A stretch of 64,000 nt of DNA from Alphaproteobacteria bacterium. Lineage in GTDB: Bacteria > Pseudomonadota > Alphaproteobacteria > JAUHZY01. Positions 53,917-63,205 of the stretch are shown one piece after another; within the stretch, counting starts at the first letter, position 1, and the number at the start of each line of letters is the position of its first letter. Made by a program: the position numbers and the translations under genes. Under the pieces are notes generated by a model that was not told the origin of the DNA, made no database searches, and saw only the letters and a list, made by a program, of their open reading frames with translations. The stretch is from positions 964,834 through 1,028,833 of the forward strand of contig JAUHZY010000001.1 of assembly GCA_030425825.1 (NCBI GenBank), read 5' to 3'.

Positions 53917-54657
53917 ATGTCATCTCAAAGATCTCTCATTAGACAGTCTTTTAACGCGGCAAAGCGCTATGATCGTTTTGCTAAACCACAAGAGATGATT
54001 GCCGAAAGACTGTCTGATATTACCCAAGAAAAATATTTAAAGCAGACACCAAAAAAGATTTTAGAAATAGGATGCGGCACAGGTTTTTTATCTCAACGGC
54101 TTGTTTCTGCATACCCTCAGTCAAGCTTTCTGTTTACAGACATCTCACCTGATATGCTTCAAAGATGCCAAGAAAAACTCGGAAACGGGTTCAAATACGC
54201 AGAAATGGATGGAGAGGCACCAAATACAAAAGAAAAATTTGACCTTATTATTTCTAATATGACCTTCCAATGGTTTGAGAACCTAAGAGAAAGCTTACAG
54301 AAGCTCAAGTCCCTCTTAACACCGACAGGTCAGATAATTTTTTCTATTGTTGCTGACGGCACTTTCGTTGAGTGGATAAAAGCACATGAGAAAATTGGTG
54401 CAAGTCATGGTGTCAGAAGTTTTGTTAAAGCAGAAGATTTAAAAGGTGCAGACATACAAAAGGAAACTTTCCGTACAGAATATGAAAACATAGAAGCTTT
54501 CGTTCGCCACCTGAAGTGTATTGGAGCAAATACTCCTCAAATGCATTATCAACCTCTCTCCACAGAAGAAAGGCGTGCCCTAAAATCTATTTGTGAAAAA
54601 GATGGCAAGCCGCACTTCTCGTATAATATTATTTTTGCAAGGATTCAAAATAAATGA
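53917..54657 (+). CDS. bioC: Malonyl-ACP O-methyltransferase BioC
   Basis: BioC methylates malonyl-ACP to let it enter fatty acid synthesis as the biotin pimelate starter. The 246 residues begin with FNAAKRYDRFAKPQEMIAER. The methyltransferase core has ILEIGCGTGFLSQRLV, FTDISPDMLQ, and IISNMTFQWFENLRESL, the family signature. It starts at the base after ssb and overlaps bioD by 4 bases. No esterase gene (bioH, bioG or similar) is in the window. Confidence 0.9.
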   Translation: MSSQRSLIRQSFNAAKRYDRFAKPQEMIAERLSDITQEKYLKQTPKKILEIGCGTGFLSQRLVSAYPQSSFLFTDISPDMLQRCQEKLGNGFKYAEMDGEAPNTKEKFDLIISNMTFQWFENLRESLQKLKSLLTPTGQIIFSIVADGTFVEWIKAHEKIGASHGVRSFVKAEDLKGADIQKETFRTEYENIEAFVRHLKCIGANTPQMHYQPLSTEERRALKSICEKDGKPHFSYNIIFARIQNK

Positions 54658-55277
54658 CAAATTCTTTTTTTATTACAGGCACAGACACAAATATTGGGAA
54701 AACTGTGGTTTCTGCCTTTATGTGCCAGTACCTGAACGCAGACTATTTCAAACCTATCCAAACAGGTGACGAAAGTGACGCAGCAGCTGTTTTCAACCTG
54801 ACAGACCTAACAGAGAACCGCGTCCATCAGCCGACTTACAGCCTTACAGAACCACGCTCTCCTCACGAAGCTGCAATGAAAGATGGTGTAAAGATTGACC
54901 TCAACACAATCATCTTACCAGACACACAAAACCGCCCTCTCATCGTTGAAGGTGCAGGTGGTGTGCTCGTTCCTTTAAATGAAAAGGAGCTCATGATTGA
55001 CCTCATTAAAAAACTTGATCTTCCTGTCATTGTCGTTGCCCATCCAGAACTTGGTACAATCAACCACACCCTACTCACACTAGAAGCGTTACGCAGCCGT
55101 GAAATTGAAGTCGCGGGCATTGTGATGAATGGTGGGTCAGATGAACAAAACCGCATGGCAATTCAATTTTATGGTAAATGTGAAATCATTTGGGAGATAC
55201 CTGAGTTCGAAGAAATCTCAAAAGAAACCATTCATGGCTATCTTAATCATATGGCAAAAGAGATTGCGGATTCTTAG
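54654..55277 (+). CDS. bioD: Dethiobiotin synthetase BioD
   Basis: BioD closes the ureido ring of dethiobiotin with CO2 and ATP. The 207 residues begin with the P-loop SFFITGTDTNIGKTVVSAFM. They include YFKPIQTGDESD, the EPRSPHEAA segment and PLIVEGAGGVLVPLNEKELM, all typical. It overlaps bioC by 4 bases. With bioF and bioB at 19.5-21.7 kb, four biotin genes are present in two places; bioA was not seen in this window. Confidence 0.93.
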   Translation: MTNSFFITGTDTNIGKTVVSAFMCQYLNADYFKPIQTGDESDAAAVFNLTDLTENRVHQPTYSLTEPRSPHEAAMKDGVKIDLNTIILPDTQNRPLIVEGAGGVLVPLNEKELMIDLIKKLDLPVIVVAHPELGTINHTLLTLEALRSREIEVAGIVMNGGSDEQNRMAIQFYGKCEIIWEIPEFEEISKETIHGYLNHMAKEIADS

Positions 55278-55299
55278 AAATTCTACTAGCCTATAAAAC

Positions 55300-55578
55300 A
55301 TGGCTAAATTCGGCAAAAACAAAAACCGCTTTGGAAAAGCTAAAAAGTTTCAGACTCTTGTTAACTTTTTTAAAAAAATGTCACCGCTTAAAAAAACAAA
55401 TAGCTTTGTATTTCCTCACAGAGAAAAGCTTGCCTATGAACAAATTATGATTCAATCCCACAAAAGCACCCCTCAATACAACCATGTTTTCTTCATAGAC
55501 AACGAAGGACGCTTGGGAACCCACCCAACAGACAGATTTCTTGATATTTTATGGTTAGAGCGTAAACTTAGCCGTTAA
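55300..55578 (+). CDS. Hypothetical basic protein, 92 aa
   Basis: I do not recognise this protein. The first 35 residues are very basic and Phe/Lys-rich ([20 protein letters not shown]). The rest looks folded, with [20 protein letters not shown] and a final LWLERKLSR. No signal peptide or membrane helix is seen. It lies 22 bases after bioD, probably in the same operon, and its stop shares TTAA (55575-55578) with acnA on the other strand. Confidence 0.58.
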   Translation: MAKFGKNKNRFGKAKKFQTLVNFFKKMSPLKKTNSFVFPHREKLAYEQIMIQSHKSTPQYNHVFFIDNEGRLGTHPTDRFLDILWLERKLSR

Positions 55579-58238
55579 CTTAATGCAATATCACGTAGTA
55601 CATAAGAAAGGATTCCTCCATGGCGGAAATAGTCAACCTCGTCTTCTGTATCAATGCGACAAAGAAGCTTAATATCTTTTGTTGATCCGTCTTTATATGT
55701 GATCTGACAGGCAATGTCTTGCCCTGGATTGATACCAGCTTCTAACCCTGTAATATCAAATGTCTCATCACCCGTTAACTTCAAGGACTGACGGTTATCT
55801 GAACCTTGGAACTGTAAAGGTAAAACACCCATTCCAACAAGGTTAGACCTGTGAATGCGCTCAAAGCTTTCGACGATCACAGCCTTTACACCTAGCAGCT
55901 TCGTTCCTTTTGCCGCCCAATCACGCGAAGACCCTGTGCCATACTCTTTACCACCAATCACAACCAAAGAAGATCCCTCAGCTTGGTGCTTCATCGAAGC
56001 ATCATAAATTGACATTTGCTCGCCATTATAGCGTGTATAGCCACCCATAATCTCAGGCGTCATTTCATTTTGAAGGCGGATATTTGCAAACGTACCTCGC
56101 ATCATCACTTCATGGTTTCCACGACGCGATCCAAATGAATTAAAGTCAAAAATCTTCACACCTTTAGCCTTTAAGTATTCACCTGCGGGACCATCATCTT
56201 TTATCACACCAGCAGGTGAGACATGGTCTGTCGTAACCGAATCACCAAGAAGCGCAAGCACCTTTGCTCCTTTAATATCAGCAAAGCCTCCAGCCTCTTT
56301 CGACATACCTTCAAAGTAAGGTGGATTTTGAATATAAGTACTGTCAGCATCCCACTCATAGGTTTTGCCTGTACCAACTTTAATTTTTTGCCAGTCTTCA
56401 GTGCCTTTAAATACTTGCCCATAACGCTCTTTAAACATTTGTGGGGTAAGACTTTCTTGAACTGTTTTCTCAATTTCTGCATTTGATGGCCAAATATCAC
56501 GCAAATAAACAGGGCCGTCCGTGCCTTCACCAATAGGGTCATGGTTTAGGTTAATCATCACGTTTCCTGCAAGCGCATAGGCCACAACAAGCGGTGGTGA
56601 TGCAAGATAATTTGCCTTGGTATGTGGCGACACACGCCCTTCAAAGTTTCTATTTCCTGAAAGAACAGCAGCAACACGCAGGTCATTTTCATCAACAGCT
56701 GTTGCAATATCTTCATCCAGCGGACCAGAGTTACCAATGCATGTCGTACACCCATATCCTACTAAATCAAAACCAAGCGCATTCAAATCATCTTGCAGGC
56801 CTGCTTTTTCTAGATAGTCTGTAACAACTTGCGATCCTGGTGCAAGCGATGTTTTCACCCAAGGCTTCACTTTCAAGCCTTTCTCACGTGCTTTCTTGGC
56901 AACCAGACCAGCAGCTAACATCACAGAAGGGTTTGATGTATTTGTACAGCTTGTAATCGCAGCAATAACAACAGCACCGTCATCAATGTTGTAATCTTTA
57001 TTCTCAACTTTGATAGAACGCACTTTGTCAGATTCTTTACGTAGATTTTTCGTAAACTCACTAACCATATTTTTCAAAAGCACACGATCTTGTGGGCGTT
57101 TTGGCCCTGCTAAAGAAGGTTCAACCTCACTCATATCCAGTTCAAGTGTTGCTGTGTATTCTGCATCTGCTTCATCGTCATGACGCCATAGCCCTTGCTG
57201 TTTCGCATACGCTTCAACAAGCGCAATACGATCAGCATCACGGCCAGAGAATTCCATATAACGCAATGTTTCTTCATCAATCGGGAAGAATCCGCACGTC
57301 GCACCATATTCAGGAGCCATATTTGCAATTGTTGCACGATTGGCAAGTGACAGACCCTTCAGGCCTGGGCCATAAAACTCAACAAATTTTCCAACCACGC
57401 CTTTAGCACGCAACATTTCTGTTACTGTCAACACAAGGTCTGTTGCCGTCGCACCTTCTTTCAATGCCCCTGTCAATCTAAAGCCAATCACTTCAGGAAT
57501 CAGCATTGATGTTGGCTGACCTAGCATCGCAGCTTCGGCTTCGATACCGCCAACGCCCCATCCCAGAACAGACAAGCCATTAATCATTGTTGTATGAGAA
57601 TCCGTTCCAACAAGCGTATCAGGATAGGCAACTGTCTCGCCACCCTCTTCATTTGTCCAGACAACTTGTGCTAAATACTCCAAATTCACCTGATGACAAA
57701 TCCCTGTGCCAGGCGGTACAACGCGGAAGTTATCAAAGGCTTCTTGGCCCCATTTCAGGAACTCATAACGCTCTTTGTTTCTTGTGAATTCAAGTTCAAC
57801 ATTTCTTTTGAAAGCATCTTTTGATCCAAACGTATCGACCATGACAGAATGATCGATTACCAAATCAACAGGCTTAATCGGATTGATTTTTGTAGGGTCA
57901 CCACCCAAAGCAGCAACACCATCGCGCATCGCAGCCAAGTCAACAACCGCAGGAACACCTGTAAAGTCTTGCATCAAAACACGTGCAGGACGGTAAGCAA
58001 TTTCGGCAGAAGAGGATTTGCTTTTCAACCAAGCACCGATCGCTTTTGCATCATCAGCAACAACCGAACGACCGTCTTCATAGCGCAGTAGGTTTTCAAA
58101 CAAAACCTTGAGCGACTTTGGCAGCTTTGCCAAGTCGAACCCTATTTTCTCGGCTGCCCTTCCAAGATCGTAATATGTGTATTCTTTTCCTTGAACTGAT
58201 AATTTTTGACGTGCGTCAAAGCTGTTTTGTGATGACAT
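55575..58238 (-). CDS. acnA: Aconitate hydratase A (AcnA)
   Basis: AcnA converts citrate to isocitrate in the TCA cycle. The 887 residues are of normal length. The [4Fe-4S] cysteines are in [19 protein letters not shown] and [14 protein letters not shown]. Other signatures are [64 protein letters not shown] and [17 protein letters not shown]. The start has GGAGGAGAG upstream. Confidence 0.98.
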   Translation of the reverse strand: MSSQNSFDARQKLSVQGKEYTYYDLGRAAEKIGFDLAKLPKSLKVLFENLLRYEDGRSVVADDAKAIGAWLKSKSSSAEIAYRPARVLMQDFTGVPAVVDLAAMRDGVAALGGDPTKINPIKPVDLVIDHSVMVDTFGSKDAFKRNVELEFTRNKERYEFLKWGQEAFDNFRVVPPGTGICHQVNLEYLAQVVWTNEEGGETVAYPDTLVGTDSHTTMINGLSVLGWGVGGIEAEAAMLGQPTSMLIPEVIGFRLTGALKEGATATDLVLTVTEMLRAKGVVGKFVEFYGPGLKGLSLANRATIANMAPEYGATCGFFPIDEETLRYMEFSGRDADRIALVEAYAKQQGLWRHDDEADAEYTATLELDMSEVEPSLAGPKRPQDRVLLKNMVSEFTKNLRKESDKVRSIKVENKDYNIDDGAVVIAAITSCTNTSNPSVMLAAGLVAKKAREKGLKVKPWVKTSLAPGSQVVTDYLEKAGLQDDLNALGFDLVGYGCTTCIGNSGPLDEDIATAVDENDLRVAAVLSGNRNFEGRVSPHTKANYLASPPLVVAYALAGNVMINLNHDPIGEGTDGPVYLRDIWPSNAEIEKTVQESLTPQMFKERYGQVFKGTEDWQKIKVGTGKTYEWDADSTYIQNPPYFEGMSKEAGGFADIKGAKVLALLGDSVTTDHVSPAGVIKDDGPAGEYLKAKGVKIFDFNSFGSRRGNHEVMMRGTFANIRLQNEMTPEIMGGYTRYNGEQMSIYDASMKHQAEGSSLVVIGGKEYGTGSSRDWAAKGTKLLGVKAVIVESFERIHRSNLVGMGVLPLQFQGSDNRQSLKLTGDETFDITGLEAGINPGQDIACQITYKDGSTKDIKLLCRIDTEDEVDYFRHGGILSYVLRDIALS

Positions 58239-58273
58239 GCGAACTCTCCTCCATTACACATACGACCAGAACT

Positions 58274-58302
58274 ATCATACTCCTGAAAGTGCATAAACGC
58301 AA
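58274..58302 (-). promoter_or_regulatory. Candidate promoter of acnA
   Basis: On the minus strand there is TTGCGT at 58302-58297, a 17-base spacer and TATGAT at 58279-58274. The -10 matches 5 of 6, the -35 only its TTG. Transcription would start near 58267, about 28 bases before the ATG. The rest of the gap to ccmA shows nothing else I can name. Confidence 0.45.
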
Positions 58303-58371
58303 ATTTCACTTTTTAAACCAATGCAGTTTCAGTATTGTGGCTTTACAACATACGAAAAAGGCGATCTTCAC

Positions 58372-58932
58372 GTGCTTAACGTTAAAAATATTAGTGTTTA
58401 TCTAGATGACCATCTTGTTTTCAAGAATATCTCATTCCACGTGAAGCCCCAAGACATCATCATCGTTACAGGCAAAAATGGCAGTGGGAAAAGCACCTTG
58501 TTAAAAACCTTAGCATCTCTCATTCTCCCTTTTAGTGGGTCAATAAAAAAAGAAAGCGATTTACACGTCAGTTATCTTGGCCACAAAAATGGGTTGCGTG
58601 ACAACTTAACTATTTTCGAAAATATTCTTTTTTGGTCGAAAAATAGAAAAGAAGCCGAAGAAACGCTTCAAGAATGGCAATTAAACGACCTTAAAAACCT
58701 CAAAATCAACGATCTTTCACAAGGACAAAAAAAACGTACTGCGCTTGCAATTTGCCTGATGAAAGAAGCGGACCTATATCTTCTGGATGAACCAACAACA
58801 AATCTAGATAAACACTTCAAAAACCTACTCATTAAACATATTGAAAATAAACAAAGAAATGAGAAAAGTATTATTTTTTCATCGCATGAAGGACTGAACG
58901 TTAAACACACACAAAAGGTGACGTTGTCATGA
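58372..58932 (+). CDS. ccmA: Heme exporter ATP-binding protein CcmA
   Basis: CcmA is the ABC ATPase of the CcmABCD complex that frees holo-CcmE during cytochrome c maturation. From the GTG at 58372 it has 186 residues. It has Walker A VTGKNGSGKSTLLKTL, signature LSQGQKKRTALAICLM and Walker B LYLLDEPTTNLDKH. I chose this start because LNVKNISVYLDDHLVFKNIS fits the usual N-terminus; an ATG at 58321 would add 17 unrelated residues. It overlaps ccmB by 4 bases. Confidence 0.88.
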   Translation: MLNVKNISVYLDDHLVFKNISFHVKPQDIIIVTGKNGSGKSTLLKTLASLILPFSGSIKKESDLHVSYLGHKNGLRDNLTIFENILFWSKNRKEAEETLQEWQLNDLKNLKINDLSQGQKKRTALAICLMKEADLYLLDEPTTNLDKHFKNLLIKHIENKQRNEKSIIFSSHEGLNVKHTQKVTLS

Positions 58933-59579
58933 GAACCTTTTTTCAGCTTTTCAGCTTTGAAATAAAAACAATCATGAGTGATTTTGGGACCATTTTAATT
59001 TCCATGCTATTTTTTGTGATTTGCAACGCAGTTTTTGCTTTTCTATTAGCACATGATGCTGGGGCTTTGAGATCTGCGGGACCTGTCATTATATGGATCA
59101 CAGCACTTTTATCTCTTTTCAATGCTTGTCAAAATATTGTGAAAAACGATCTCCAAACTGATTTTTTGACGCAAATACGCCTATCAAACATTCCAATAGA
59201 ACAGTTTTTCATCACAAAAACCCTTGCTTATTGGGTTTTCAGCGGCATGATCATCACGCTTCTTTCACCTTTTTTCAGCTTTATGTATGGCCTTTCTCTT
59301 GAGCAATCACATGCATTATGCAGAGGAATTCTGATCGGAACACTGATTATTTCCTTTATTTATCACTTAATCGCCATAATATCCCAAAAAAGAACAAACA
59401 GCCTTACCATCGTCCTTGCCATACCATTGTCAACGCCTATTGTGATAATTTCCTTGCTAATGACAAATAAAACATCAGAATATCAACATCTTGATACACT
59501 AGTCGGAATACTTTTAATAAATATTCCTCTTTGTATTTTTCTCAGCACACAGGCCCTCAAAACACCGCTTAAAGACTAG
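58929..59579 (+). CDS. ccmB: Heme exporter membrane protein CcmB
   Basis: CcmB is the membrane partner of CcmA. The 216 residues form about six helices. Family-like segments include FSFEIKTIMSDFGTILISML, NDLQTDFLTQIRLSNIPIEQ and a late LLINIPLCIFLSTQALK. It overlaps ccmA by 4 bases. ccmC and ccmD, which often follow, are not here; an unrelated orphan gene comes next. Confidence 0.87.
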   Translation: MRTFFQLFSFEIKTIMSDFGTILISMLFFVICNAVFAFLLAHDAGALRSAGPVIIWITALLSLFNACQNIVKNDLQTDFLTQIRLSNIPIEQFFITKTLAYWVFSGMIITLLSPFFSFMYGLSLEQSHALCRGILIGTLIISFIYHLIAIISQKRTNSLTIVLAIPLSTPIVIISLLMTNKTSEYQHLDTLVGILLINIPLCIFLSTQALKTPLKD

Positions 59580-59590
59580 GCTTCACCGCA

Positions 59591-59619
59591 TTGACAAATG
59601 TTTCCTTTTAAGATATAAT
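59591..59619 (+). promoter_or_regulatory. Perfect consensus sigma70 promoter (TTGACA-N17-TATAAT)
   Basis: TTGACA at 59591-59596, a spacer of exactly 17 bases, and TATAAT at 59614-59619. All twelve consensus bases match. Transcription would start near 59626, 25 bases before the ATG of the orphan gene at 59651. Nothing else in the window matches this well. Confidence 0.8.
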
Positions 59620-59650
59620 AAGGGAGAAATTTGAAAAGGGGAGTTATTTA

Positions 59651-60427
59651 ATGAGCGTCGTGCAACAAGAACTGAGGTCTCAAGGAGGAAGTGGCAGAAT
59701 CCCTTTTTGGAAAGCCCCAATTCGTGCGATTGTCGGCTTCAAGCAGCGCCTCTTCTATAATAAAGTTTTTTTTGGTGATAGCAGCAACGGTGAGCCATCA
59801 AAAAATAGCATTGCCGGAATCACCGGAAGACTCTTTGATTTTGCACGTAAACTTGCACACAATGCACCAAACGGCTGGGATCGCTATCTAAGGCCACTTA
59901 GAAAAGTTTGGGGACATCTATATAGAAATTCAGGTATGATTTTTGGCGCAACAGCGCTATGTGTTACAGCAGCACCTGTCGGCCTTTTAGGTGTTGCCGT
60001 TGCTTTTATTGCAGCCTCTCAAATCGCCCTCAGTGTAAAAAAAGTTGACTGGGCAAACAGAGCAAGACGCGACTGGGGAATTAAAATCGGACGAATATTT
60101 AAAAATCAAGAAAAAGACGGCAATATCATTTTTAATGCAATAGAACGCGCGTTTTACAAGCATATCGGACATGCTGATGAAGCATCTGCTGTTTCGGCAG
60201 GCGTTAATATTCAACAAGAGTTTAGTAACTTTAAAAGAGAATCTGGCGTCGATGGAATTACAAAAATGATTGCGCCTGTCGTGAACGGAACAGCATTAGC
60301 ACCTCTATTTCAACTTCTTTTTGACATTAACAAAGAGAGAACGTTTGTTCCAAGAACGCCCCAGGCTTCACTTGTAACGCAAGAGTACTATGGTGGCGTA
60401 AGAACAAACTCTCCTTACGGTGGATAA
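59651..60427 (+). CDS. Orphan membrane protein, 258 aa, highly expressed by promoter
   Basis: I do not recognise this protein. A basic amphipathic N-terminal third (FWKAPIRAIVGFKQRLFYNK) leads to one hydrophobic hairpin at about 95-128 (GMIFGATALCVTAAPVGLLG, then VAVAFIAASQIALSV). A charged, helical C-terminal half follows, ending VRTNSPYGG. There is no cleavable signal peptide. The ATG has a GGGGAG site 7 bases upstream and a perfect consensus promoter. It stands alone between ccmB and the convergent mnhG (5-base gap). Its style recalls the 389-residue protein at 41769, but I cannot show homology. Confidence 0.68.
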   Translation: MSVVQQELRSQGGSGRIPFWKAPIRAIVGFKQRLFYNKVFFGDSSNGEPSKNSIAGITGRLFDFARKLAHNAPNGWDRYLRPLRKVWGHLYRNSGMIFGATALCVTAAPVGLLGVAVAFIAASQIALSVKKVDWANRARRDWGIKIGRIFKNQEKDGNIIFNAIERAFYKHIGHADEASAVSAGVNIQQEFSNFKRESGVDGITKMIAPVVNGTALAPLFQLLFDINKERTFVPRTPQASLVTQEYYGGVRTNSPYGG

Positions 60428-60432
60428 CCCCC

Positions 60433-60741
60433 CTACTTCCCATCGTTTTCGACGCTGTAATATACAGATCGTCCGAAAAGGTGGGAAGACACAGGAGACA
60501 ACAGAAACAACAAAGCGATAATAAAAAGAGCCTTCAAGGCCATCACTCTATCATCCAGCAGGAAGTACGCATAAACTGCGACACCTGATAAAATCAAACC
60601 AATACCTAACGCAGCCATTTTTCCTGTTGCGTGCATACGTGAAAGCAAATCAGGAAACCTTAAAATACCCAACGCAGAAACGCATGAAACAGCAGCACCT
60701 AACAAAATAAAAAATGAAACTATTATCTCTATATTTGTCAT
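60433..60741 (-). CDS. mnhG: Na+/H+ antiporter subunit MnhG/MrpG
   Basis: This is the last gene of the Mrp-type antiporter operon. The 102 residues form three helices. MnhG signatures are LGAAVSCVSALGILRFPDLL, SRMHATGKMAALGIGLILSG and the Pro/Ser-rich LLSPVSSHLFGRS. The complex exchanges sodium (or potassium) for protons at the inner membrane and gives alkali and salt tolerance. It overlaps mnhF by 4 bases. Confidence 0.93.
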   Translation of the reverse strand: MTNIEIIVSFFILLGAAVSCVSALGILRFPDLLSRMHATGKMAALGIGLILSGVAVYAYFLLDDRVMALKALFIIALLFLLSPVSSHLFGRSVYYSVENDGK

Positions 60742-61049
60742 GACTTCTTCTTTCCTTTTTTACGCTTCTTAAAGGATTCATCGTGGTGTCCATAATCCCA
60801 AAAATAGCGCGCAAATGTAACCATCGAGAAGAATCCTGCCAGCACAATTGCTATCCCAACATCTAGGTAAACTGAACTTTTATAATTAATCGCCAACAGT
60901 GAAATCAGCGCAATTCCTTGAATAGAAAGCAAGTCCAATGCAAGCACACGATCTGCGAAAGTCGGCCCAAGAAAAACGCGCAAAAAAGATAAAATTAATG
61001 AAACCATTAACAATACTTTGGCAATATAAATAACAATCTCTATTGTCAT
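60738..61049 (-). CDS. mnhF: Na+/H+ antiporter subunit MnhF/MrpF
   Basis: This 103-residue subunit has three helices and the signature LSFLRVFLGPTFADRVLALD LL near the first loop, then LISLLAINYKSSVYLDVGIA. The last 10 residues are very basic (FKKRKKGKKKS), a longer positive tail than is usual. It overlaps mnhE and mnhG by 4 bases each, so the small subunits are probably made in step. Confidence 0.93.
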   Translation of the reverse strand: MTIEIVIYIAKVLLMVSLILSFLRVFLGPTFADRVLALDLLSIQGIALISLLAINYKSSVYLDVGIAIVLAGFFSMVTFARYFWDYGHHDESFKKRKKGKKKS

Positions 61050-61372
61050 GGCAACAACCTCATTACATAGGGCTCATATTTGTTCTTGATCTCACTTTTT
61101 ATCGACTTAACCTCATTACCATAAAGAGTGTGTATTAAGAGTGTTTTTCGGTCTTTCGACACTTCAAGACTTAGTGTTCCTGGTGTCAATGTAATCATAT
61201 TCGCAAGCAAGGTAATTTGTCGGTCCTGAGAAACCTTCAAGGGCAATTTAAATGCTTTTGGTGCAATTGCTAAAGTCGGCCTCAAAACTTCAACGGCAAC
61301 TTTAATATTTGCGGATATAAGTTCTTTTATAAAAAACAAAATAAACCCTGGCAGATAATGAAGACGTATCAT
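61046..61372 (-). CDS. mnhE: Na+/H+ antiporter subunit MnhE/MrpE
   Basis: The 108 residues show the MnhE pattern: a hydrophobic start (YLPGFILFFIKELISANIKV), then LANMITLTPGTLSLEVSKDR and LLIHTLYG. It is shorter than many MnhE proteins (about 160), because the first two membrane helices common in other members appear to be missing. A start lost upstream is unlikely, since it overlaps mnhD by 4 bases. Confidence 0.88.
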   Translation of the reverse strand: MIRLHYLPGFILFFIKELISANIKVAVEVLRPTLAIAPKAFKLPLKVSQDRQITLLANMITLTPGTLSLEVSKDRKTLLIHTLYGNEVKSIKSEIKNKYEPYVMRLLP

Positions 61373-62856
61373 TTCATCCCTCCCAAAACAGTCGCAATAT
61401 AAATATTTGGATTCATAAGATCGTTAGAAACCCTCATAAAAAGAGATGTCAGAAAATCAATATAATAAACACCCATCAAACTGATCAAGCTTAGAGAAAC
61501 AATTGGTAAAGAGTAAGAAAGTGCCGTCCCCAGGTCAAGAGTTTGGAATTTAGAGGCTTTCGGGCGAGCCTTCCAAAAAACATGAGAAAACAGAACAATA
61601 AAAGCAGACAACCCAAGAACTGCACCTAATACAATTGTTACAAGAACAACTGGATCAGATGACGCTTGGATCAAAAACAGTTTTGGCCAAAAAGAAATGA
61701 AAGGAGGAACACCAGCTGCAGAGAAACCAAGAACAAGCATCATAATCGTTAAAAATGGGTATTTCTTATAGAAACCACCTAGCTTTTTGAACTCTCCAGA
61801 TCCAGCACGCCTTGCAACACTGCCTGCAATAAGAAACATACCTGTCTTTGTGATCATATCTGCAACGAGATAAAACACCGAGACCATCAATGTCAGCGGT
61901 TTAAACAAAGCAAGACCCAACAACATAAGACCCATATGCGAAATCACTTCAAAACTAAGTAGTTTGCGCATTGTTTTTTGATATAACGCAGATATTCCTG
62001 CCCATAAAACTGTCGCTACTGCAAGCCACAACATAATACCTCCATGTGTGAAAGACACGTCCTGCACAAATAAAAGCGTAAACAAGCGAATCAAAACATA
62101 CATTGAGAGTTTTGTTAAAAGACCTGCAAACAATGCGCTGACACCATACCCTGTTGCCGCATAAGAAGATGGCAGCCAAAAACAGAAGGGGAAAATTGCA
62201 GATTTCAAAACAAGGGAAACCATAAACAAAACACTAATAATTGTAACAATATTTGTTTGTTCAATTCTCGGCAGAACATGGGCTAAATGCGCCATATTCA
62301 ATGTCCCTGTCAAACCATACAGCATAGCGACAGCCATCAAGAAAAGCATCGTTCCTACTAAATTCAAAATCAGGTACTTTACAAGACCTTCGATTTGTTT
62401 CTTTGTGCTGCCAATCGAAAGTAAAGCAAAAGTCGAAATCAAAGTCACCTCGAACCAAACATACAGATTAAAGACATCTCCTGTTAAACAAGCACCAATA
62501 ATCCCTGTTATAAGAAAATTATAAAAACTATAATAATGGCTCTCAATAAGTTTTGGTGGTGTTGAACGCAATGTAAAAACACCAACACAAAATGAAACAG
62601 CTGTCACTGCAAGCACCATAATAGCGCTAAACAAATCTGCAACGAAAGTAATCCCAAAAGGCGCAGGCCAACTGGCCATTTGCATCATCACGATGCCGCC
62701 CTCATAGACATTATTAAAAAGATACAGTGCTGCACAAAAACACACAGCTTGAAAGGTAATAAAAATTGCTTTTTTAATCGCAGAGTAGCGCGCAGGAACA
62801 ATAAAAAGAATAATCGCAGCGATTAAAGAAGCAAGGAACGGGGCCATAATAATCAT
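61369..62856 (-). CDS. mnhD: Na+/H+ antiporter subunit MnhD/MrpD
   Basis: This 495-residue membrane protein with about 14 helices is related to the antiporter-like subunits of respiratory complex I. Signatures include FNLYVWFEVTLISTFALLSI with its key Glu, KSAIFPFCFWLPSSYAATGY, and AGLLTKLSMYVLIRLF with the conserved Lys. It overlaps mnhC and mnhE by 4 bases each. Confidence 0.95.
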   Translation of the reverse strand: MIIMAPFLASLIAAIILFIVPARYSAIKKAIFITFQAVCFCAALYLFNNVYEGGIVMMQMASWPAPFGITFVADLFSAIMVLAVTAVSFCVGVFTLRSTPPKLIESHYYSFYNFLITGIIGACLTGDVFNLYVWFEVTLISTFALLSIGSTKKQIEGLVKYLILNLVGTMLFLMAVAMLYGLTGTLNMAHLAHVLPRIEQTNIVTIISVLFMVSLVLKSAIFPFCFWLPSSYAATGYGVSALFAGLLTKLSMYVLIRLFTLLFVQDVSFTHGGIMLWLAVATVLWAGISALYQKTMRKLLSFEVISHMGLMLLGLALFKPLTLMVSVFYLVADMITKTGMFLIAGSVARRAGSGEFKKLGGFYKKYPFLTIMMLVLGFSAAGVPPFISFWPKLFLIQASSDPVVLVTIVLGAVLGLSAFIVLFSHVFWKARPKASKFQTLDLGTALSYSLPIVSLSLISLMGVYYIDFLTSLFMRVSNDLMNPNIYIATVLGGMK

Positions 62857-63203
62857 TCGCTGTCCCTCCGGCGTCTAATACGCAAGACATTTATTGTTTG
62901 TGACGTCTTATGTAGCCTCAAAATCGTCATGCATGTGAAGCTGAAAAAAGCAAAACCAATAACAATCGCTGTCAAAACAAGGGCCTGCGGCAAAGGGTTT
63001 GCAGCCACATCCATCAATACCTGGTCTTCAGGAATAATTGGAGGCATTCCTTCACGCAAGCGGCCCATTAGAAAAATAAGAAGATTAATCGTATTCGCAA
63101 AAAGAAGTGTTCCAAACATAAAACGAATCATGTGTGGACTCAGCAAAAGATAAAAGCTTGCTGCCGACAAAAAGCCAATCAAGAACGTTAGAAGAAGATG
63201 CAT
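62853..63203 (-). CDS. mnhC: Na+/H+ antiporter subunit MnhC/MrpC
   Basis: This NuoK-like subunit of 116 residues has three helices. Signatures are FGTLLFANTINLLIFLMGR and PLPQALVLTAIVIGFAFFSF. I chose the ATG at 63203, which lies two bases after the mnhB stop and has GGAGG 10 bases upstream. A longer open frame to 63260 would place 19 unrelated residues inside mnhB. Confidence 0.94.
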   Translation of the reverse strand: MHLLLTFLIGFLSAASFYLLLSPHMIRFMFGTLLFANTINLLIFLMGRLREGMPPIIPEDQVLMDVAANPLPQALVLTAIVIGFAFFSFTCMTILRLHKTSQTINVLRIRRRRDSE

Positions 63204-63205
63204 GA

